A stretch of 64,000 nucleotides of DNA from NCBI GenBank assembly GCA_963733945.1, contig CAVTFD010000040.1:172494-236493 (forward strand). The letters run 5' to 3'. The translations under genes were made by a program, and so were the position numbers. This DNA is from AP-15 sp963733945 (GTDB taxonomy: Bacteria; Pseudomonadota; Alphaproteobacteria; ATCC43930; CGMCC-115725). Under the pieces are notes generated by a model that was not told where the DNA came from, did no database searches, and saw nothing but the letters and a program-made list of their open reading frames with translations. Below are positions 25,773 through 34,337 of the stretch, one piece after another (positions within the stretch are counted from its first letter, which is position 1; each line of letters begins with the position of its first letter).

Positions 25773-26783
25773 CTAGAAGCGCCACCCGGCTTTGAGAACT
25801 ACCCCGGCGAGCCACTGACCGTATTCGAATGACGACTCGGTCGACCAGTTTCTTTCGTGAAACACCAGAAAATCGACCGAAGGATTGCCCAGGATCGCTG
25901 CCCCGCGCGATCCCCCGACCCAGTTTGCGGGTATGATATATTCGAGGACCCCGATCGGATCGACGGTAAAGTCGCGCGACGCGCCGTTGAACCAGCGGCG
26001 GGTGAGCGCCATCGACAAACTGGCGTTCCATTCCGGGGAGATCACCCAGGAGGCCGACGGGGCGAAGATCAGCGCGTTCGATTGGGGCGTCACATCGCGA
26101 ATGCGGCGCTGGGCAGTGATGCTGTAGCCGAACGACCAGACGGTGTCGGACGAGCTATCGGCTGAGGCCGGCACCCGGTTAAAGGCGCCATCGAAGTTGA
26201 ATGTCTTGTCGAGCCCAAGATTCAAGTCCTGTCGGGTTGCAAAGTTCTCTCCGAAGGTGGGTTCGAAATCCATCCGCGGGACATAGGAGAAGAACGGCGA
26301 GAAGCCCTGGTCGTCGCCGAGGTTGATGTATTGCAGCCGCGCCGAACTGCGGAAATAGTCCACGCTGGCATCGTTGGCGCTGGGATACCTTTCCCATTCG
26401 AGGCTGGCGGCGCCCGAAATCCGCAGCGGTGTGCCAAACAGCTGACTCGCCCAGGAGAGCCGAGCGACCGGGCTGCCTTGCAGCGACTGCGGACCGCCCG
26501 AGCTGCGAAACTCGGGGTTCGAGTTGAAGAACTGCGGCGCCAGGGCGTTGAAGGTGAATTGCGGGGTCCGCGCCACCTGCTCAAGACCGGGCGCGGTGGC
26601 GAAAAGGTTGTCTTGCGGCACCGGCGTTTTTTGATTTGGCGTCGCCAATATCGCACCGATCAGGCCGTCGTCGCCGATCAGACCGGTGTTGCCGCCCGGC
26701 TGCGCCATCGTCGGCCCTTCCCACGCGGCCACTACCAGCATCGCCGCAAATATGGCGGCGGAGGCTCCTTGAGGGGCGTGCAT
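25773..26783 (-). CDS. Outer-membrane beta-barrel-like protein
   Basis: 336 residues. A signal-peptide-like start (about 10-27, AAIFAAMLVVAAWEGPTMA) is followed by alternating hydrophobic strands with many aromatic residues (for example FSPFFSYVPRMDFEPTFG and FAPSASWVISPEWNASLSM) and it ends in GWRF, the Phe-terminal signature of outer-membrane proteins. No named family was recognised. The start at 26783 is nine bases after arginine deiminase; the ribosome site is crowded, so a start a few codons downstream is possible. It may let peptides or arginine pass the outer membrane. Confidence 0.7.
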   Translation of the reverse strand: MHAPQGASAAIFAAMLVVAAWEGPTMAQPGGNTGLIGDDGLIGAILATPNQKTPVPQDNLFATAPGLEQVARTPQFTFNALAPQFFNSNPEFRSSGGPQSLQGSPVARLSWASQLFGTPLRISGAASLEWERYPSANDASVDYFRSSARLQYINLGDDQGFSPFFSYVPRMDFEPTFGENFATRQDLNLGLDKTFNFDGAFNRVPASADSSSDTVWSFGYSITAQRRIRDVTPQSNALIFAPSASWVISPEWNASLSMALTRRWFNGASRDFTVDPIGVLEYIIPANWVGGSRGAAILGNPSVDFLVFHERNWSTESSFEYGQWLAGVVLKAGWRF

Positions 26784-26791
26784 CTCCCCGG

Positions 26792-28045
26792 CTAATAGTC
26801 GACCGGATCGCGGATGATCGGACAAGTCATACAGTGCCCGCCGCCGCGGCCGCGTCCGAGCTCGGACCCGGAGATCGTGATGATCTCGATGCCTGCGCGG
26901 CGCAGCAATGTGTTGGTGTAGACGTTGCGGTCGTAGGCGAAGGCCACACCAGGCGACACGCAGACGAGGTTGGCGCCGCTGTCCCACTGGGTGCGCTCGC
27001 GCATATAGGCGTTGCCGCCAGTCTCGACGACGCGCAGCTGCTTCAGCCCGAGGGCTTCGGCGACGACATCGACAAATGGCTTGTCGTCTTTGCGCAGCTC
27101 GATGCCGCTCGGGGTGTTGGCCGGCCGATACGAGAACGCTTGGATTGTGTTGACGATGTCGGGATAGATCAGCACGCAGTCGCGATCGGCAAAGGTGAAC
27201 ACCGTGTCGAGGTGCATCGCCGCGCGCAACCGCGGCATCGCCGCGACAATGACCCGTTCCGCAGCGCCCTTTGCAAACAATGACGCCGCAAGCTGGCTGA
27301 TTGCCTGCCGCGAGGTGCGTTCGCCCATGCCGATCAGGACGTTGCCCTTGCCGATCGGCATCACGTCGCCGCCTTCGAGGGTAGCGAGCCCATGATCCTC
27401 GGTCGGATCGCCCCACCAGACATTGACCTTGCCGGCGAAGTCGGGGTGGAATTTGTAGATCGCGGCCGCCAGGATCGTCTCCTCGTGTCGTGCCGGCCAA
27501 AAGAGCGGGTTCAGGGTGACGCCGCCATAGATCCAGCACGTCGTGTCGCGAGTGAAGATCGTGTTGGGCAGCGGCGGCAGCAGATATTCGGTGATCCCGG
27601 CCGCCTCGCGAACCAGCTTCAATGTCTCGCCGCCGTGGGTTTCCGGGAAGTCCTCGGTCGATAGGCCGCCGATCAAGGTTTCCGCCAGCTCGCGGTTGGG
27701 CAGGCCTTCGAGATAGCCGCGGATTTCGTCGACGAGGCCGAGCCCGACTTGGTTCGGCACCACCTGATTGTCTAGGATCCATTTCTTGGCTTCGGGAATT
27801 GCCACGGTCTCGGTCAAAAGGTTGTGCATCTCAACGACCTCGACCCCGCGGTCGCGCAGCTTTTGCATAAAGTCGAAATGGTCGCGCCTGGCGACATCGA
27901 CCCAGATCACGTCGTCGTACAGCAATTCGTCGCAATTGCTCGGCGTCAGGCGCTGGTGCGCCCGCCCCGGCGCACAAACCATGACCTTGCGCAGCTGGCC
28001 GACTTCCGAATGGACACCGAATTGCGCGCTTTGGGTGTTGGCCAT
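26792..28045 (-). CDS. arcA: Arginine deiminase
   Basis: 417 residues, normal for ArcA. It hydrolyses arginine to citrulline and ammonia. Catalytic blocks are SEVGQLRKVMVCAPGRAHQ at the start, FTRDTTCWIYGG near residue 168, and GRGGGHCMTCPIIRDP near the C-terminus, in which the Cys of GHCMTCP is the nucleophile. GGAGA lies five bases before the ATG, which rules out the longer frame to 28138. It follows the antiporter gene by 14 bp. No arcB or arcC is present in the window. Confidence 0.97.
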   Translation of the reverse strand: MANTQSAQFGVHSEVGQLRKVMVCAPGRAHQRLTPSNCDELLYDDVIWVDVARRDHFDFMQKLRDRGVEVVEMHNLLTETVAIPEAKKWILDNQVVPNQVGLGLVDEIRGYLEGLPNRELAETLIGGLSTEDFPETHGGETLKLVREAAGITEYLLPPLPNTIFTRDTTCWIYGGVTLNPLFWPARHEETILAAAIYKFHPDFAGKVNVWWGDPTEDHGLATLEGGDVMPIGKGNVLIGMGERTSRQAISQLAASLFAKGAAERVIVAAMPRLRAAMHLDTVFTFADRDCVLIYPDIVNTIQAFSYRPANTPSGIELRKDDKPFVDVVAEALGLKQLRVVETGGNAYMRERTQWDSGANLVCVSPGVAFAYDRNVYTNTLLRRAGIEIITISGSELGRGRGGGHCMTCPIIRDPVDY

Positions 28046-28059
28046 GACAATCTCCGCTG

Positions 28060-29517
28060 CTAGATGACGATGTAACCGGTCACGAGCCCGTGGATGCCGA
28101 TGACGGCGCCGATCACCGCAACGGCAAAGATGACCCATTCCACCGGGGTGAAGACCCGTTTGTTCTGCTCCCGCCTCGCCCAGAAATACAGCAGTGTGCC
28201 GGGCACATAGATGATCGCCGAGAGCAGCAAAAACTTCATGCCGCCGGCAAAGATCAGAAACACCGTGTACAACGTCGCAATGCCGGCGATGACTAGGTCG
28301 CGATTGCGCTCCTGCGGCCTCGTCTCATACGTCTCGCCGCGCCGCGAGATCAGCAGACCGTATCCCGCCACCAGCAGATAGGGGATCAGCGACATCGAGC
28401 TGCATAGTTTCAGCGCCAGCGTAAACGCGTCCTCCGAGAACAGCGTGCTGATGACGAAGACCTGGACAATGATGTTGCTAAGCCACAGTGCAGCGGCGGG
28501 AACCTTGTTCTGGTTCTCCGTGGCAAAAATCCTCGGCATGTCGTCGGTCTTAGCCGCGTTGAAAAGCACCTCGGCGGCGATCATCTGCCACGCCAGATAG
28601 GCGCCGAGCACCGAGACGATCAGCCCGAGGCTGATAAAGACCAGACCCCAATGCCCGACAACCGCCTCCAAAACCGTCGCCATCGACGGCTGCCGCAAGC
28701 CGGCGATATCGGCCCGCGGCAGCACCGCGTAGCTGAGGAGGGTGATCAGCACCATCAGGGCGGTCACGCCGGCAAAACCGAAAATCGTCGCGGTGCCGAC
28801 ATCGGCGCGGGTTCGCGCGTAGCGGGAATAGACGCTGGCCCCCTCGATGCCGAGAAAGACGAACACGGTGACGAGCATCGTCCCACGCACTTGCTCGAAC
28901 AGGGTAGTCTCGGGCATCCCCTCGCCGCCCCAAAAGTTCGCGGCAAACAGATGCCCTTTAAAGGAAACGGCGAGGATCAGGATGAACAGAATGATCGGCA
29001 CGAGCTTGGCGACCGTGACGATCTTGTTGATCGCGGCAGCCTGCTGCACCCCGCGCAATACCGTGAAGTGAAAGAGCCAGATACAAATTGACGAGATCAC
29101 TACCGCGGCGAGCGTGTCGCCATTGCCAAAGATCGGGAAGAAAGCGCCGAGCGTCGACTTGATCAGAACCCAGTAAAAGGTGTTTCCGAGGCAAGCGCTG
29201 ATAAAATAGCCGAACGCCGACAGGAACCCGAGATAATCGCCGAACCCGGCCTTGGCATAGGCGTAAACGCCCGCGTCGAGATCGGGTTTACGTTCGGCGA
29301 GCGCCTGGAACACTCGCGCCAGAAAGTACATTCCGCCCGCCGCGATGGTCCAAGCGATGATCGCGCCGAACGGACCGGTCGCGGTGGCGAAGGCTCTCGG
29401 CAGCGAAAAGATGCCGGCCCCAACCATCGAGCCGACCACCATCGCGGTCAGCGCGAACAGCGAGAATTTCTGCGTCTGCTGCGACGCCGCCGAACCCTCG
29501 GTCTGAGCTGATGCCAA
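28060..29517 (-). CDS. arcD: APC-family amino acid antiporter, ArcD-like
   Basis: 485 residues with about 12 membrane segments of the basic amino acid/polyamine antiporter family: FSLFALTAMVVGSMVGAGIF at the start (helix 1 with the GAGIF substrate loop), LAERKPDLDAGVYAYAKAGF, then VFVFLGIEGASVYS in helix 6. Placed directly upstream of arginine deiminase, it is expected to exchange arginine for ornithine or citrulline. The start is TTG at 29517 with GGGAGG eight bases upstream. The symbol is given from context as well as sequence. Confidence 0.9.
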   Translation of the reverse strand: MASAQTEGSAASQQTQKFSLFALTAMVVGSMVGAGIFSLPRAFATATGPFGAIIAWTIAAGGMYFLARVFQALAERKPDLDAGVYAYAKAGFGDYLGFLSAFGYFISACLGNTFYWVLIKSTLGAFFPIFGNGDTLAAVVISSICIWLFHFTVLRGVQQAAAINKIVTVAKLVPIILFILILAVSFKGHLFAANFWGGEGMPETTLFEQVRGTMLVTVFVFLGIEGASVYSRYARTRADVGTATIFGFAGVTALMVLITLLSYAVLPRADIAGLRQPSMATVLEAVVGHWGLVFISLGLIVSVLGAYLAWQMIAAEVLFNAAKTDDMPRIFATENQNKVPAAALWLSNIIVQVFVISTLFSEDAFTLALKLCSSMSLIPYLLVAGYGLLISRRGETYETRPQERNRDLVIAGIATLYTVFLIFAGGMKFLLLSAIIYVPGTLLYFWARREQNKRVFTPVEWVIFAVAVIGAVIGIHGLVTGYIVI

Positions 29518-29781
29518 CCTCCGGCCCTCCCGTGATCTGTGATTGTTCTCGGCTCAGTTCGGCTTGGTGAACCCGAGATGGTCGCCGATGACCGCGTTGT
29601 GCTCGAACGGACCAGCAGCAGCTTGGCCGCCGATTCGCAGAGTAGAATACGTCGTGACGGCCGGCTATAGCCGATAGTCCCAATACTGTGCTCAGCGTCC
29701 CAATCAAGGCGGCCCGCCGATAGTCCGACGCGCGCCCGTCAGCTACCTCGTTACCGGCGGAGCGTCGGGTTCTACGCTCGG

Positions 29782-30162
29782 CTACTGCACGGCGCGAGCG
29801 CGGAGCCGCGTGTACTCCTCATTGGAAATCGCGCTTGAATTCTTTAAGCGTTCGAGTTTCTCAAGTTCGTCGGCTACGCTAAAGCCAACCACTTGGCGAA
29901 GCTCCTCGCGAGCCTGCTGGGCCTGCTGATTGCGCCGCTCCGCCATCCCGCGGCCCTGCGAGATCAGGTAGACGAACACCCCGATATAAGGGAACACAAT
30001 CAGCACTATGACCCAGAGCACCTTGGCCAGACCAGACACGTCCCGCCGGCGGAACAGGTCGCCGAATACCGTGATCAGCAACCAGAACCACAGCACGAAG
30101 ATAAAGATCGAAAAGACGTCTGTTAGAAAGTTGGGGAAAGTGAAACCACCTGAAAACAACAT
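29782..30162 (-). CDS. Membrane protein with PLDc_N-like helices and SHOCT domain
   Basis: 126 residues. Two membrane helices (about 13-35 and 48-68) include FIFVLWFWLLITVFGDLFRR and the VLWVIVLIVFPYIGVFVYLI segment of the PLDc_N type, then a hydrophilic linker and a C-terminal SHOCT motif (LEKLERLKNSSAISNEEYT). SHOCT proteins often bind oligomers or membranes; function unknown. A close paralogue lies at 37870-38250. Confidence 0.85.
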   Translation of the reverse strand: MLFSGGFTFPNFLTDVFSIFIFVLWFWLLITVFGDLFRRRDVSGLAKVLWVIVLIVFPYIGVFVYLISQGRGMAERRNQQAQQAREELRQVVGFSVADELEKLERLKNSSAISNEEYTRLRARAVQ

Positions 30163-30209
30163 GTCAGTCCTCCCTTTTGATGGAATGCACCGTCTGCCGA
30201 GCGATGTTT

Positions 30210-30731
30210 TTAATGGGGTCGCCGTCTACGACCAATAGACGCCGCCCGCGCGCCGGCTAGGGCCGCGTGTAGGGCGTCTTCCTTGGTCTCGTCGAATGAG
30301 CTGCGCAGCACCATGCCGCCGACGCCATGCAGTGCCGCGAGCACCTTGTCGGTGGTCATGTTCCGGATCAGTAGAAATAAAGCGGCGTTGCCGGATTGCA
30401 GGGTTCTCGCAGCCTGCTTCATGAACTCGTCGTTGATGCCGAGCTCGGTCAACCGCCCGCTGAGCGCCCCGGAAGCAGCGCCGATCGCGGCGTCGGCCAA
30501 CGGCGTCATGAACAGCAGGCCGATCAGCGAACCCCAGAACTTCGCGGATACCGCACCGTGCGCGACTGGTTGGAAGAGCTGATTGAGTTTTAGCCGCCCG
30601 CCGGCGTCCTTGATGGCGACGACGGCATCGCCCAACTCGACCAGATACTCCTTCTCCATTGCGAGCAGCAACTCCCGCACGCCTTCCGCCTTTTCCTCGC
30701 TCGCAAATTCGATGACAAGCAGATCAGACAA
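30210..30731 (-). CDS. DUF1269 membrane protein
   Basis: 173 residues. The DUF1269 start MSDLLVIEFASEEKAEGVRE, the VVAIKDAGGRLKLNQLFQP block and the glycine-rich helix AKFWGSLIGLLFMTPLADAA (about residues 63-82) are all present. Function unknown. It forms a co-directional group of small envelope genes with the SHOCT gene and the exported gene upstream. Confidence 0.85.
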   Translation of the reverse strand: MSDLLVIEFASEEKAEGVRELLLAMEKEYLVELGDAVVAIKDAGGRLKLNQLFQPVAHGAVSAKFWGSLIGLLFMTPLADAAIGAASGALSGRLTELGINDEFMKQAARTLQSGNAALFLLIRNMTTDKVLAALHGVGGMVLRSSFDETKEDALHAALAGARAASIGRRRRPH

Positions 30732-30807
30732 GGACCGATCCTCCTGTCAAATCGGGGACGGCGCTGCCGTGCCCGGTCGCGCTGCGGCCGGTCCAGCCGT
30801 CGGATTA

Positions 30808-31146
30808 CTAGCTCTTGATTTGCAGCGTCTTGGGGTCGAACTGGACGGCCGCCAGGCCGCCGCTCGGCAGCTGGACCACGGCTATGCCTTTTCCCCAATC
30901 GAGGGCAACGATCAGGCTGGCCTCATGCTTTATTTTGATATTGTTCAACAACATTACCTGCAGGACCTCGGTGACCGAGTTGCCGCCGACGGCTCTGGTT
31001 TCAACCTGCGCCCGCATTGCCGGGCTGAGACCGGCCAGCTCCGCCCGTTCCAACGGTGTCGCCGACAAGGCGTAGGCGGCAGGCGCCGCGATCAAAGCGA
31101 TGGCCGTAAGCGCCGCCAGCGCCGCGCTTTTACGATACTGTGTCAT
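30808..31146 (-). CDS. Exported protein of unknown function
   Basis: 112 residues with a clear signal peptide (about 1-26, SAALAALTAIALIAAPAA) and a short mature part with RAVGGNSVTEVLQVMLLNNIK. The mature segment looks helical then beta. No family recognised. Confidence 0.6.
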   Translation of the reverse strand: MTQYRKSAALAALTAIALIAAPAAYALSATPLERAELAGLSPAMRAQVETRAVGGNSVTEVLQVMLLNNIKIKHEASLIVALDWGKGIAVVQLPSGGLAAVQFDPKTLQIKS

Positions 31147-31418
31147 GATGCTGCGATCTCCTTAAGGCGATGATCCGCTCGCCGCCCTTGGTTCCAACGA
31201 CGGCTGACGCGCTCGAAGCGTCACACAAGAATTTACCCCAGGCCGCCGGCGCGAGGGATGAGCCTCGAATCCCAACTTGGGTTCGGGCGTCCCAATCTCG
31301 TCGGCAATCCCTGCCGTTGCCGACGACGAGCGGATAGCGCCTCTACGATCGCCGATCGCTCGCCGGCGCCCTCGCATGCCGCTAGTACTCAGCCGCAGAC
31401 ACAGGGCTCAAACAAACC

Positions 31419-31436
31419 GTCATGGCCGGGCTCGTG
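31419..31436. repeat. Left remnant of type A palindrome, split by an insertion sequence
   Basis: The 18 bases gtcatggccgggctcgtg are the start of the palindrome seen at 825-914. The rest continues at 32712 beyond the IS4-family element. Confidence 0.75.
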
Positions 31437-32711
31437 CCACGGCTGTCCGGTTCAGCTGGGGTTCCACTGCAGGGTCATTTGAGCGGGGTTGGCGAGAAGT
31501 GGTGGTTCGGGGTCGAGCAGTTGGTGGAGCGGGCGGCGGTGCATCAGGTTGAGGCGCACCAGGCGGGCGAAGGTGAGCGGGCTGGTGACCGCCTTCTGTC
31601 CGGCCTGGGCCAGCCGCAGCAGCAAAAAGGCGATCAGCGCGACGGCGATCTGGATCCGCACGGCGTTTTCCGAGGTGCCGAGAAAGCGGCGGATTTTGAG
31701 GGTCTGCTTGACCCAGCGGAAGAACCGCTCGATCGCCCAACGGCGCTTGTAGAGATCGGCGATCTGCTGAGCGGTGGCGTCGAGATCGGTCGACAGGATG
31801 CGCAGCAGCTTGCCGCTATCGAGCGTGACGCGGACCTCGCGCACCGGATCCTGAAACGGGTTGCGGCGGCCGCTGCCCAGGCGCGCCGGCAGATGGCCGA
31901 TGCGGTCGGACAGGATCGCGCCGTCAGCCGGCACCGGCAGCTCTTCGACCACCGTCAGCGGGGTGTTGGATTTGAGGCGAGTGACGATGCGGCATTGCGC
32001 GGCGTCGAGCTTGGCCCACCACGCATAATCGGAATAGCCGAGATCAAAGACATAAGTGGCGCCGGGCTCGATCGGCATCGCCTGCGCGGCGGTGATGTCG
32101 TTGACCCGGGCTGCGGTGATCGCCGCATAGATCGGCCGGTCGGCGTCGGGATCGTAGACGACGTGCAGCTTGGCGCCGCACACGCCGGCGGAAAACTGCG
32201 CCCAATCGCGGCTGCGCGCGTCGAGCCGCAGACCGCTCGCATCGATCAGATAAGTCGTGTCGGCCAGAGAGCGGCGCAGCCCGCGATCGGCGCGGCTGAT
32301 CATCAACGCCAACAGCGCGGCGAAGAAATCGGCGGGCCGGTCGTGGTTGGCGGCCGCCAGGGTCGCGCGCCGCGGCAGGCTGGCTCCCAGATGATAAAGC
32401 CGCGCCCGCTGGCTCTGCATCGCGCCGACGATCTCGCGCAGGCTCGCCGCACCGGCCAGCTGGCCATACAGCAGCGCCAGAAACTGGCTTTTGGTGGTCA
32501 ACCGGCGGGCCCGCGCGTCAGCCCGGTGCGCCCCGACCAGCCGGTCGAATTCCGCCCACGGGACATGCTTCAGCAACTGATGAAAAACGCTATTGTGATG
32601 GCGCATGGCGCTGACCCTCGTTTCGTGTCCGGAACGTTTGGCGACGTCCAACCACGAATAGATACAGCGCCATGCGCCACCCACAGCACAAAATATGCCG
32701 GACAGCCGTGG
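31437..32711 (-). mobile_element. IS4-family insertion sequence inserted in a palindromic repeat
   Basis: Fourteen-base perfect inverted repeats, ccacggctgtccgg at 31437-31450 and its complement at 32698-32711, bound a 1275-bp element with one transposase gene, whose stop codon is one base from the left repeat. The flanks are the two parts of one type A palindrome. A clean target duplication is not obvious; ctcgt and cttgt on the two sides may be its trace. Confidence 0.85.
31452..32606 (-). CDS. IS4-family transposase
   Basis: 384 residues. The N-terminal helical domain (about 1-70, HQLLKHVPWAEFDRLVG) is common in this group. DDE residues are the Asp in YLIDASGLRL, the Asp in YVFDLGYSDY and the Glu in RRWAIERFFRWVKQTLKI, which also holds the Y-(2)-R-(3)-E-(6)-K signature of IS4. 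The start at 32606 is chosen because upstream codons in frame encode the flanking palindrome. Apparently intact. Confidence 0.93.
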   Translation of the reverse strand: MRHHNSVFHQLLKHVPWAEFDRLVGAHRADARARRLTTKSQFLALLYGQLAGAASLREIVGAMQSQRARLYHLGASLPRRATLAAANHDRPADFFAALLALMISRADRGLRRSLADTTYLIDASGLRLDARSRDWAQFSAGVCGAKLHVVYDPDADRPIYAAITAARVNDITAAQAMPIEPGATYVFDLGYSDYAWWAKLDAAQCRIVTRLKSNTPLTVVEELPVPADGAILSDRIGHLPARLGSGRRNPFQDPVREVRVTLDSGKLLRILSTDLDATAQQIADLYKRRWAIERFFRWVKQTLKIRRFLGTSENAVRIQIAVALIAFLLLRLAQAGQKAVTSPLTFARLVRLNLMHRRPLHQLLDPEPPLLANPAQMTLQWNPS

Positions 32712-32789
32712 ACTTGTTCCGGCCATCCACGAGAAGCAACGCAAGCTTTGCCGATGTCCGTGGATGCCCGGCACAAGGCCGGGCATGAC
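32712..32789. repeat. Right remnant of type A palindrome
   Basis: From acttgttccggccatccacg to gccgggcatgac this continues the palindrome begun at 31419; together the two parts would give about 96 bp against 90 bp at 825-914. Confidence 0.8.
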
Positions 32790-32828
32790 GAGTGCAGTGA
32801 GACTGCGACACCCGAGTGCGTCTGAGCG

Positions 32829-33848
32829 CTAGAACCCGCGAAGCAGCTCGCCGAAGTCTCCTTTTTTTGACGCCGCGGAGCTTCGCGGCGTCGCGGATAG
32901 CGCCAACCCGGCCAGAGCCGCCGAACGCACCTCGCCCGGGCTGTGGTCGAACTCTCGTCTGAAGGTGCGACTGAAACCGGAGACGTCCGCGAAGCACAAA
33001 TCCTCGGCGATCGCCGAGATCGGCTTTTTGATCGTGGGATCGGTCAGAACTGCACGAGCTTCGAGCAGCCGCTGGCGCTGAATGTATCGGGCCACGCCCC
33101 CGTCGTCTTCGAACAGCCGATAGAGATTGGATCGAGACATGCCGACAAGGCGGCACAGGATTGTCGGTCCGAAGGTCGGAGTCCGAAGATGTCTGCGAAC
33201 GGCCTGCCGCACCCGCTCCTTGCGGCCGAGATCGATCTGCCGCTGGGCGACCGCAACCCGCTCGGCGTTCGGGGCAACCGCAGCGGCGACCATTGCGCTA
33301 ACGGCGCTTGTCAGACGAGGAAGGTCTGCTTCCGTCATCTCCGGCAGACGGTGCTCCAGGGCGATCATGTAATCGCCGAGCACATGTCCGAGCGGCGTGT
33401 CCAAGGTCGATCCGAGAGCAGCGTCGAGCAATGGCGCAATATCCCGGAACGCGTCGCGCGGCATGAAGAACTGAACCCGGTCGGCATGCGTCCGCTCATG
33501 CAGGAATTCTTGTCCTAAGGACCACAGGAAAGGCACCTTCGAAGGTACCTGGGTATCGGTCCCCGCAGTCCTGGCGAAGTGCGCGCCGCGGATGCAATAA
33601 CTGATGACCCAGTGATCGACGGGATCGCGCCTGAGGTTGGTCTTGGTTCTCTCGACGTGGACGGGCAACGCGGAGGCGGTTCGGCTCAACGCCCATCCGC
33701 CCAGCTTCCAGAGCTCGGTCTCGGCCAGAAATCCCTCGCCAGTCGGATGCCTGGGCACGACCTCGAGGAGGGGCCGATACCAGTCTCTCCAGGCTTCGAG
33801 CTGATCCTGCGTGCGGACAGACCGCGTGGCAAATCTGTCGGGCGTCAT
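32829..33848 (-). CDS. AraC family transcriptional regulator
   Basis: 339 residues. The N-terminal part is the AraC_binding_2 type sensing domain (for example HWVISYCIRGAHFART near residue 79). The C-terminal DNA-binding region has two helix-turn-helix motifs, LCRLVGMSRSNLYRLFED near residue 236 and ISAIAEDLCFADVSGFSRTF near residue 280, ending HSPGEVR. The ligand is unknown. The gene is divergent from the patatin gene across a 489-bp spacer, so it may control that gene or itself. Confidence 0.93.
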   Translation of the reverse strand: MTPDRFATRSVRTQDQLEAWRDWYRPLLEVVPRHPTGEGFLAETELWKLGGWALSRTASALPVHVERTKTNLRRDPVDHWVISYCIRGAHFARTAGTDTQVPSKVPFLWSLGQEFLHERTHADRVQFFMPRDAFRDIAPLLDAALGSTLDTPLGHVLGDYMIALEHRLPEMTEADLPRLTSAVSAMVAAAVAPNAERVAVAQRQIDLGRKERVRQAVRRHLRTPTFGPTILCRLVGMSRSNLYRLFEDDGGVARYIQRQRLLEARAVLTDPTIKKPISAIAEDLCFADVSGFSRTFRREFDHSPGEVRSAALAGLALSATPRSSAASKKGDFGELLRGF

Positions 33849-34337
33849 GGTCCTCTTGAGTTTCCTCCCGCAAGCAACCCAGGTTTATCAGCCCGTCCGG
33901 GCGATGGTTGGCATGCTCTTCCGCAATAAACATCTGTGCCCGCGCTTGAGTGGTTACAAGTCGCGACGGTTCGGCCACGGAGATCACGAATTGGGACGCC
34001 GGGCATATTTCTTGGGACTCGAAGCCCAAGACAGCGACAATCGGCATCGTTAGGTTCACGGCTGGAATCTGGGCGCCGGAATCGTCACCCGGCGCCTGCA
34101 GCTTTCGTGTTGACGGCGCGCTGACGGTTTGCGCTGATAGGTCGACGTTCCGGCCCGGTGACCACGTTCGCGGATTGATAGGCGTCAGGTCGCACTGCCC
34201 TGCGCAGCGTCGGACGCCGAAAGAAACGGAAACCGGGAGGAAATAGCGAGTGCCCGGTACGCGGGGCGGCCTGTCGCGCCGAGCTCGTCGCCTCCGAGAT
34301 ATGCGTCGTCGAGCAAGATCAGGTTCGGGAGAATTGG
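33849..34337. other. 489-bp divergent spacer
   Basis: This lies between the AraC gene and the patatin gene. I see no supported gene in it. A hairpin-capable ggcgccgg ... cccggcgcc occurs near 34070-34096. The region must hold the divergent promoters and possibly AraC sites, which I cannot locate reliably. Confidence 0.5.

Noticed and set aside
26784..27782. A 669-residue minus-strand reading frame that runs from the outer-membrane protein back into arcA
   Set aside because: Its first half is an out-of-frame shadow of arginine deiminase on the same strand; only the part from 26783 has signal-peptide and barrel features.
26792..29517. A complete arginine deiminase pathway
   Set aside because: Only the deiminase and antiporter are present; no arcB or arcC lies in the window.
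31422..32825. A 467-residue plus-strand frame
   Set aside because: It is antisense to the IS4 transposase, whose DDE motifs and terminal repeats fix the true strand.
33496..34059. A second gene upstream of and overlapping the AraC regulator
   Set aside because: The 187-residue frame overlaps the AraC gene out of phase, has no recognisable domain, and the HTH-containing frame is clearly the coding one.
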